Shown here piece by piece: positions 57,236 through 64,000 of a stretch of 64,000 bases of DNA. Positions within the stretch are counted from its first letter, which is position 1. Every line of letters begins with the position of its first letter. The translations under genes and the position numbers were made by a program. Location: assembly GCF_035222275.1 (NCBI RefSeq), contig NC_085886.1, forward strand, positions 3,782,001 to 3,846,000. Direction: 5' to 3'. The DNA is from Podospora bellae-mahoneyi (lineage: Eukaryota; Ascomycota; Sordariomycetes; Sordariales; Podosporaceae). Below the pieces are notes generated by a model, which did no database searches, was not told the origin of the DNA, and saw nothing but the letters and a program-made list of their open reading frames with translations.

Positions 57236-58289
57236 TGGAATGGCGTAGCTCTAGCACGAAGGATGGGGAGAAAGTGAGAAACTCGTGGGACCCCAGTTTG
57301 GCAGCGTTACTTCTTTGTCTTCAGGTTTGTCTGGCCGGCGATGATCTGCCGAAAGGATCGGGAGAGCAAGGTATCGGGGGGACGAACACTTGGGACAGAC
57401 GGCGGACCCAATTCATATGGGCCCCTTCCCCTTCCGAGAGCCCCTCTTTGGTCTGGCCGACCCAGACATGTGTTGTTTCTCGTTTGTACCCGAACCCCTG
57501 GGCTCGTGGGCCTCATGAGCTCGCTTGGGAGGCGGATTGCGTATTTTTTTTCCCTTGGACAAATTCCTGGCTGCGTGGTTCCAGCTGGCCGTGGTCCCAA
57601 CAGTAAGGTCTGATGCCCCGCCGTTCCCACCTGCCGAGACGAACCAAGGGCCCGCCATCCCGGATCAGGGGGTGTTTTGCTCCGCCAGCCTCCGCTAACC
57701 TCCGCTAGCTGCATGTCCCCACGCGCTACACCCGCATAAGCAGCTGCCAGCTGAGCGCCGGCTTCCGCGCTATCATTTCACCACATCCCATCACACAGCT
57801 CCACTCAAGAAGACGAGTTCCACATCACAGGCCGCACCCAAAATGCTACCCAAGTTCTGGTTTGTACCGAGCCGAGTATGTCCCTCTCACTCGGGGACCG
57901 TTGCCTGTTGCGGGAAGTGTGCTCCCATGTCGAGGGCCACCGTGAAGGACGATCCAAGGATGCCTTTCTTCTTCAGGGGCCCAAAGGGGGAGGCACTGAG
58001 GGAATACCTACGCCCAGGACTCGAGAGAGGGGAAGGAGGGTCTTGACAGATGATTGGAAACGGAAGACGAAGTGGATTGCTTCTTTAATTCGGGCCCCCT
58101 CCTTGAACCGGCGGACTGGAACCTGGAAATGAACCTGTTCATCGGCCGGGGGGCCCTTTTAAAGATATCTTTGTTTGCTCGTCCTGGCTTGTGACTTATC
58201 TCCTGCTTCCTGTCTCTTGATCTGACTGATCACCTACCGACACTGCTCTCTCTATCCCCCTCTCTCTTCGTTTCATCCCCATCTTCAAC
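57236..58289. other. Divergent intergenic region
   Basis: 1.05 kb between the methyltransferase and the NmrA-like gene, with promoters for both. A short frame at 57843-58046 is not supported. Confidence 0.45.
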
Positions 58290-59432
58290 ATGGCCGACGT
58301 TCAAAAAAAGCTCATCGTGGTGTTGGGTGCCACCGGTAACCAGGGCGGTGCTGTTGCCCGCCGTTTTCTCCAGGACCCGCAATACGCCGTTCGCGGCTTG
58401 ACCCGCAATGTCTCGTCGCCCGCAGCACAGGCCCTCAGGGAGCTTGGGGCCGAAGTAGTGGCGGCCGAGCTGGACGACGTCGAGTCTCTCAAGAAGGCCT
58501 TCAAGGGCGCCAACCTCATCTTCAGCGTGACACAGTACTGGGAGCCCTTCTTCCGCCCTGACTGCCGGGCCAAGGCGGAGGAGCTCGGCATCACCTGCCG
58601 CAAGTACGCCTATGATGTTGAGGTCCAGCAGGGCAAAAACATTGCCGACGCTGCGGCCACTGTGGTTGACACTCTTGTGGATAACGGTTTCCTAGTATCG
58701 ACCCTGAGCAGCGCGCGGAAGTGCAGCAAGGGCAAGTTCCAGGACCTATACCACTTTGACTCCAAGGCCGATGTGTTCCCCGACTATGTTGTTCCCAAGT
58801 ATCCCGAGTTGGCGGCCAAGATGTCGTGTATTCACACCGGCTTCTTCACCACCAGTCACAAGATCCTGCCCGACTCCTATTTTGCCAAGGTGAGCCACCA
58901 CTCGTCGGTCCGAAGAAGGAGAAATACTGATGATCGTGGTAGCAATCCGATGGGAGCTTCCAGATGCGCTTCCCCTGTAACCCAGACAAGCTGGTTCCCC
59001 AGCTGGACGTGAACCGTGACACTGGCAACTTTGTGTATGCCGTCTCCCAGATGCCGCCTGGAAAGGCCTACATGGCTGGGGAGTATCTGAGCTTCAGGGA
59101 TTGGGCGGCTGCGTGGGGTCGGGTCACTGGGGCCACCATCGAGTATAAGGAGGTGACGATTGACGAGATGGTGGCCGAGACTCCTGACAAGGCCTGTGGA
59201 CTGGAGGTTGCTCTCATGTATTCGTATTCGTCCGATCCGGGTTACGATGGTGGGATGGAGCTGTTGACAGCTGAGGATATCCAAAAGGTGAGAACGAGCC
59301 CTGCTTTCTTTGGCTTGCAAATGTGGAAGAAAAATACTGACCAGATAAATTTAGGCGGGCATCGATTGCCCGATCACGACGGTGGAGGAATCTCTGGCAA
59401 AGCAGGACTTTTCCAAGCTTTTCAGCAAATAA
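58290..59432 (+). CDS. NmrA-like NAD(P)-binding protein
   Basis: Three exons (58290-58889, 58943-59287, 59355-59432) encode 340 residues. The dinucleotide motif is LIVVLGATGNQGGAVARRFL (Gly13-x-x-Gly16-x-x-Gly19). AVRGLTRNVSSPAAQALRELGAEVVAAELDD is replaced in meaning by two visible blocks: VRGLTRN, the NADP-selective loop, and AELDDVESLKKAF. The usual Tyr/Lys catalytic pair of classical SDRs is not evident, as in NmrA, which senses NAD(P) and binds GATA factors. It could be either a redox sensor or an active isoflavone-reductase-like enzyme. The C-terminal DCPITTVEESLAKQDF, restored by the last intron, matches the family end. Start and leader are typical (CATCTTCAACATGGCC). Confidence 0.92.
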
Positions 59433-59886
59433 GAAGAGAACAATATCAGGTAGCTAGCAATGACAAGATCAAGCAATAAAAGAAGAGATAGACAGCTACA
59501 GCAACCAGAGGTGCGTTTGTCAAGTGCCTGGAGCTGCAGTTGGTGTCAAACGCAACGAGTGGGGTGACTGCCCGGCCTGAAAAGCAGGACTAATTTATCT
59601 TACCTACTTTTTTTCTGGATTATTGTCAAGGTTAGTTTTTATTGTGCTGTCAATTTCTTGCACCGTAGCGAATTCATCCCCAGCAACTTGCACACCATTT
59701 CGCTGAAGTCTTTGGCCATGATTCCAGTTTGCAACGCGACTACATTACCTTTCGCCGCACCCTCCCGCAACCTCAAAATCATGTCGGTTGCTGAAGCGAC
59801 CTTCTTCTCTCAATCTTTTTCTTTCCCACCACGTCACACCTGGGACTGCGACTGAGACCGCCCTCGTTTCGGCTCCAACATCGAAA
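59433..59886. other. Intergenic stretch
   Basis: 3' flank of the NmrA-like gene and leader of the first J-domain gene. No gene. Confidence 0.4.
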
Positions 59887-60421
59887 ATGTCTTCACCAAA
59901 CAAAAGACTCCAGCATTACAACATGCTTGGAGTTCGCCCAGATGCGACTTCTGCTGACGTCAAGAAGGCATACCATCGAATGGCTCGCCTGGGGCATCCC
60001 GACAAGCATGGCAACTCTGCCGCTGCCACAGCGGACTTTCAGGAGGTATGTCCTGTTTCCCAGAGATGCCGCATGGTACCAGGTACTAACTGTTTGATAG
60101 CTGCAGCAAGCCTACGAGATTCTCTCTGACCCCAAAGCAAGGCATACTTATGACCAGACCATCGCCACCAAGCTGTCGAGGACAGAGCAGGTGCGGCGCA
60201 GGTATGCCGAGCTCCTTGATCGTGTACAACGGGATTCGGCAAGGGTACAGCCCACTGTCGACTATAGACGGCAGCTCTTTGAAGCGTTCACCTTTCGGCT
60301 GAAACAAAAGCAACGGGCCTACGATGTTGCACAACGGCGTACTATCGACGCGAAGGCTTTTGTTGTCATCAGCGATGATGACAGCGACGAGCCAGTCCAA
60401 CCTCCTCAAAGTGATACCTAA
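59887..60421 (+). CDS. J-domain protein, copy 1 (N-terminal frame)
   Basis: Two exons (59887-60045 and 60101-60421) encode 159 residues. The J domain is at residues 8-70: HYNMLGVRPDATSADVKKAY, the HPD tripeptide at His37-Pro38-Asp39 that stimulates Hsp70 ATPase, and across the intron LQQAYEILSDPKARHTYDQ. Next is a helical stretch (about 75-140). A segment AFVVISDDDSDEP looks like a SUMO-interacting motif (hydrophobic core followed by acidic Ser/Asp). The frame ends QPPQSDT and a TAA; the same frame reopens 19 bp later in a coiled-coil/Pro-rich segment. A GT...AG of exactly 24 bp spans the stop but is too short for a normal intron, so the end may be premature. It is the first of three J-domain genes in a row. 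Confidence 0.8.
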
Positions 60422-60439
60422 CATGCTTCGACAGGCGAG

Positions 60440-61108
60440 ATGCCCCCTCAAACTGTCCAAGACCTCGCTCTTGCCAAGCAAGACCACCAAAAGGCGACTG
60501 CGAACATGCGAGACGCCGAAACCAACTGGAAAAGACTGAAGGAGGAGGTGGACGTCCTTTTGGACAAGGTTTGGAGCTCAGAGAAGGAATGCGCAGAGCT
60601 GGAAAAGGAACACAACCCTCGCTGGCAGGACAGTCAAACAGCACAGATATCAAGCCAGCTTTCTTTTCATGGTGGTCCTCAAACTATGTCACAAGGGCGT
60701 CCGTCGCAGTATGAAGTTTCTCAGTATCCTCCAAACCCATCGCCCACCACACCGCCACCACGCTCACATCGACAGAGGTCATCCGAAGCCCTACCGACCT
60801 TCTCTCCTCGTCCATCCTACAGCTCTACCAGGCCACCGCTTGGCCAGGAACAGCATTATCAGCGGGCGAGATCTTCTTCATTTCATGGATCAAACTTCCG
60901 ACACCCTCCGCCTCCCCAGCCACCTTGGCAACATCACCAGCGGCCGATGGCAACTCCCCACCCCTTCGGGGCGATGGAAACTTTCGATTGGGTGTCTATT
61001 CATGTTTGCTATGTTGCAATTAAGTTCATAGCGTTGAGCTCTTTTCTTTCTTTCTTTCTAGGTTTGTGTGCTCTCTTAGAATATCTGTCGTGTAACTCAG
61101 GTACCTGA
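60440..61108 (+). CDS. Coiled-coil/proline-rich frame, probable C-terminal part of J-domain copy 1
   Basis: 222 codons in the same reading frame as copy 1, directly after its TAA. Residues 1-60 are heptad-like and charged (KQDHQKATANMRDAETNWKR, LLDKVWSSEKECAELEKEH), typical of a coiled coil. The rest is Pro/Gln/Ser/His-rich (PPNPSPTTPPPRSHRQRS, HPPPPQPPWQHHQRP) and ends in a hydrophobic run that may be 3' leader sequence rather than coding. A coiled coil after the J domain is also seen in copy 2, which supports this being the C-terminal half of one gene split by a stop codon. A separate gene is possible but lacks its own promoter. Confidence 0.5.
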   Translation: MPPQTVQDLALAKQDHQKATANMRDAETNWKRLKEEVDVLLDKVWSSEKECAELEKEHNPRWQDSQTAQISSQLSFHGGPQTMSQGRPSQYEVSQYPPNPSPTTPPPRSHRQRSSEALPTFSPRPSYSSTRPPLGQEQHYQRARSSSFHGSNFRHPPPPQPPWQHHQRPMATPHPFGAMETFDWVSIHVCYVAIKFIALSSFLSFFLGLCALLEYLSCNSGT

Positions 61109-62043
61109 GATAACTTCAAGGTTCTTTAAGGTTATAGACGAACATTAAACTAAGGTAAGCAATATAGGTTCATATTGCAATGCAATAGATAGTTCTACTA
61201 AGGGTTTCTCATGATGTGGGATGCCTTTTGGATTGTGGAATATCTGTATACGGTATTTTGGTCTTCTTGATTGAAGACAATCCATGATTTTCAAGATATG
61301 CAGGTTTGGCTTTTTTAAAATCAAAACATTATCTGGGTTTTGGATAATTCAAAGGTCAGATAATTCCGCCATTTAAAGTTGGTCCTTTTACGAGCAGATG
61401 CTGATAAATGAAGTGAAACTCATATATGAATTAGCTACAATACATACAGCGATATATATATATATTGTATTACTGTACTTTACTTTCACTCTAGGCTAAG
61501 ATCTTTCAAGGAGTAGATTCCAGCTTTCACTAAATAGAAAAACAAACTCAACATTATCATACACCTCAATGTGTTACATATGTAGGAGGATGGCATAATA
61601 TATCATTTGGTTTCAGATGCCGACAGTGACTTGGAAGTGGAAGAAGGCGGTACCATACATCAATGGGCAACTTGATATGGAATGAGCGGCCGAGGAACAT
61701 TATAATTAGAGGTACAGGAAGCCAATGCTTTTGAACGGCTTCTAACCAAGGCCTTCTTTGGGCTGCAGTTCTCCATTTCTTTTCTTTTTTTAAGCTGAGG
61801 TCAAGACAATAGGTACAACGGCAGTTGCGACTTCATCGTTCTGAAAAGGTACCATACTTGTCTATAACTTCTTTCCTGGTTTCATCTATCAAATATGTTC
61901 TTTGCCTGGCAGCTAGCTTGCAATTTCACTGAAGCAGGTCAACAAATTTGACCGACAGCTCCTTCGCCTTTGCTCGCGGCTTTTTCTCTCACCACGAATC
62001 ATTCTAGAAGGTAATATCTCTCTTCCATCAGAACACCCTGAAG
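61109..62043. other. AT-leaning spacer between J-domain copies 1 and 2
   Basis: 935 bp without a gene, including a (TA)n run at about 61452-61463. No repeat borders were recognised. Confidence 0.45.
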
Positions 62044-63344
62044 ATGGACTCATCGGGGTGGGAAAATGCTAAAATGATCCGCCTACGATTATTTTACGCC
62101 ACGCTTGAAATCCTGTCGACAGCCGACACAGCTGAAATCAAGAAAGCTTATAAAAGTCTCTGTCTTCGTTATCATCCGGAAAAAAATCTGAGTCCCCAAG
62201 CCAGAGCGACCCGAGAGTTCCAAAAGGTACGTCAATGCTGGGGAGCCAACTGCTTGTGGAAAGAGAAAACATTGGATAGCATGCTAATTCTGATACAGCT
62301 TCAAAATGCCTATAACGTCCTGATTGATCCAGAGGAGCGTTCGTCATACGATGATAAAGTCCTCCAGACCTACATGCGGTGGCTTGAGTGCAGAATAGAA
62401 CGCATCACGTCTTGCCTGGCCTGTGAAACCGACTTCGACACAGTGCAGAAGACAGAGCTTTCGGCTCTTGAAGATCTTCAAACCCACCTTCAACTCGAGT
62501 TAGGCAGTGTTATCAAGTTGATCACAAACAGCAAGAGTCCTTCTTCAGGTCGCACCCCAAGCGACATTCGGATATGCAGAGACGGCGGGCTCAACAAAGC
62601 TAAGGAACGGTTCCAAATTGCTGCCGCGGCAGCCGCTTCATTGGAAGAAAGCAGGCTAGCTGCCTTCACAAGTCTAAACTCCAGCACGACTCACTGTAAC
62701 AATTTGAGATACGAACTCACAGGTGACTCTGAGGCTTGGGAAATGGGTGGGATAAGCATGCAGGCCAGGATCGAATGACCCTTAAAAAGGAGCTTGAGCA
62801 GATAAAGACCGAAATCGGGGTCATGTCATTGAAAAGGAAGGAGAGAGATCTTGAGGCTGCATTGTCAGAGCTAACGAGTGTTAGGGAGGAACTGCTACGT
62901 TGCCAGGTAGTCAGTGCTGTATATGCTGCGAGGGAAACAGTGATGAAGCAACGGACTATGCAGCTGGAAAGGCAAACTTGAAGCTGGCCAACACAGCTAC
63001 CCTCCTGAATACTGCGAGGGCTCAGCTGATCAGCAAGGACATGACACTCAAGACACTTGGCGCCGAGAACACGAAGCTCAAGAAGGTAGTGTCGGATTAC
63101 AACAACAGTATGGGCATACTTGAGACGAGCTTTCAGAAGGTCAAGGAGACTACCAACAACTTGGCGATTGGAGTGCTGCTTTAGTCGAAGGATTAGCAGG
63201 GAAGACGAGATGCTGGTCCAGCAATCGACCAGCCCAGCGTTGATAAACGGACTCGGACCGCTGCGAGCATTTGTGAGCCGCCGAAAAAGAGGGGAAGAAA
63301 GCGCGTCAACAAGGACTTGGATGAGTTGCTCTCGGAGGATTGGT
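62044..63344 (+). CDS. J-domain protein, copy 2 (HPE variant, coiled coil, basic tail)
   Basis: Exon 1 is 62044-62226 and the second starts at 62299. The J domain has FYATLEILSTADTAEIKKAYK and, across the intron, LQNAYNVLIDPEERSSYDD. The tripeptide is HPE (His44-Pro45-Glu46) rather than HPD. After an Ala-rich helix (AAAAAASLEESRLAAF), coding moves to other frames through short introns whose exact borders are not resolved. The likely parts are MTLKKELEQIKTEIGVMSLK to EELLRCQ (62.77-62.91 kb), then ANLKLANTATLLNTARAQ to ETSFQK (62.97-63.14 kb). Last comes a C-terminal exon with PPKKRGRKRVNKDLDELLSEDW ending at 63344. The KKRGRKR stretch is a candidate nuclear signal. The long coiled coil is shared with copy 1. 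Confidence 0.6.
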
Positions 63345-63681
63345 AGGTAGTAAGGTTGCTCTTAGAGCTTCGATCCTGTGGGCCGGGCCACAGTTGGTTG
63401 GGTTTAGACAGATTTTCTGTTCTCGGGAGTAGTTCTTCCTAGAGTTTGACAATATGAACACTTTTTTCAATTCTGCTTGGGCGCTCGCTCCCCCAGGTCT
63501 ACTGCTAGTAACACCAAGAAACCTGACACAAGCAACAAGGTCTGAGTCTGATGAGGACTGAACCCAAAGATGCATTGTGGATACGTAGATAAGGTCGCTA
63601 GGTACCCAGGTAGGCAGATAGGCACTCACGGAACAGGAGCATTAGTACAATAAATCAAACTATCATCGTAGAATCCTCAAC
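63345..63681. other. Spacer between J-domain copies 2 and 3
   Basis: About 340 bp without a supported gene. Confidence 0.4.
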
Positions 63682-64000
63682 ATGCCGCGGCCTGCGGTGC
63701 CTGTAGCCGAGCTGCATTACTACACGACTCTCGAATCATACCATCCGCGACCAAGGCCGAGATCAAAAATCATACAGACAGCTGGCGTTGATTTGGCACC
63801 CGGATAAGCAGCAGTCGCTCTTCGAGCACCAGCCTGGCGAAAAGTTCAAGAAGGTATCACATTGCGTTCTTCATGGATGGTCTTTCTACTTGCACTAATC
63901 AACAATCTCCAGATTCACAATGCATACGAGATTCTATCCGACGACAGGGCGTGGAATCATTGTGATAAGACCATCCAGCCGACTCTGCCACATCGAGAGG
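63682..64000 (+). pseudogene. J-domain protein, copy 3 (partial, frame-broken)
   Basis: It runs off the window. From the ATG at 63682 the frame reads VAELHYYTTL. Two single-base losses would be needed to continue through IIPSATKAEIK to YRQLALIWHPDKQQSLFEHQ, the J-domain helix with a normal HPD. An intron at 63854-63912 then leads to IHNAYEILSDDRAWNHCDK, matching copies 1 and 2 at the same position and phase. It is either a decaying copy or the sequence has indel errors. The 3' end is not visible. Confidence 0.7.

Noticed and set aside
57843-58046. Short plus-strand frame with Cys
   Set aside because: It lies in the divergent promoter between two solid genes and shows no conserved pattern.

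Overview
The window is nuclear DNA of a filamentous ascomycete, most likely a Sordariomycete. Most genes carry 1-3 short introns (about 50-95 bp) with GTRAGT-like donors and CTAAC/CTGAC-like branch points. Several encode fungus-typical families: a Clr5-domain protein, an NmrA-like reductase, a LaeA-like methyltransferase, DUF2235, a KRE9/KNH-type GPI protein and a GT55 glycosyltransferase. Repeats sit in AT-rich islands that look RIP-mutated. No ribosomal or organellar genes are present.

Layout. 0-7.2 kb holds a Clr5-domain protein, an acidic-tailed unknown protein, an aldo/keto reductase and a DUF2235 alpha/beta hydrolase. At 7.5 kb lies an initiator tRNA-Met. 9.3-10.1 kb has an acidic protein with an internal duplication. 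11.9-18.9 kb is an enzyme-rich block: a phenol 2-monooxygenase-like flavoprotein, a small protein, an NAD(P)-binding reductase, an epoxide hydrolase and a secreted SMP-30/lactonase-like propeller, all plausibly acting on aromatic or epoxide substrates. 19.6-19.9 kb has two intron-bearing tRNA-Ala genes. 20-27 kb is sparse, with a small Cys-rich protein and a secreted unknown protein. 27.8-29.0 kb is a decayed hAT-type element with 8-bp target duplication, carrying LTR debris. 29.6-31.1 kb encodes a mannosyl-3-phosphoglycerate synthase-like GT55 enzyme. 31.1-40 kb is gene-free, with a GC-rich solo LTR inside an AT-rich island at 38 kb.

40-42.4 kb encodes an ankyrin-repeat protein. 45.3 kb encodes a GPI-anchored protein and 46.4-48.1 kb a secreted protein with a Thr/Gln-rich stalk. 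49.3-51.0 kb is a flavin monooxygenase gene with broken frames. 51.3-51.7 kb is a short hAT MITE. 51.9 kb is an intron-bearing tRNA-Lys. 52.6-53.8 kb encodes a secreted protein with an unassigned Cys-containing C-terminal domain. 53.9-55.2 kb is an MFS transporter pseudogene. 55.9-57.2 kb encodes the methyltransferase and 58.3-59.4 kb the NmrA-like reductase.

59.9-64.0 kb holds three adjacent J-domain genes sharing one intron position. This tandem, diverging J-domain family is the most unusual coding feature of the window. One copy has a predicted SUMO-interacting motif, one has HPE in place of HPD, and one is frame-broken and runs off the end. All functions are inferred from residue patterns by eye; no searches were run.
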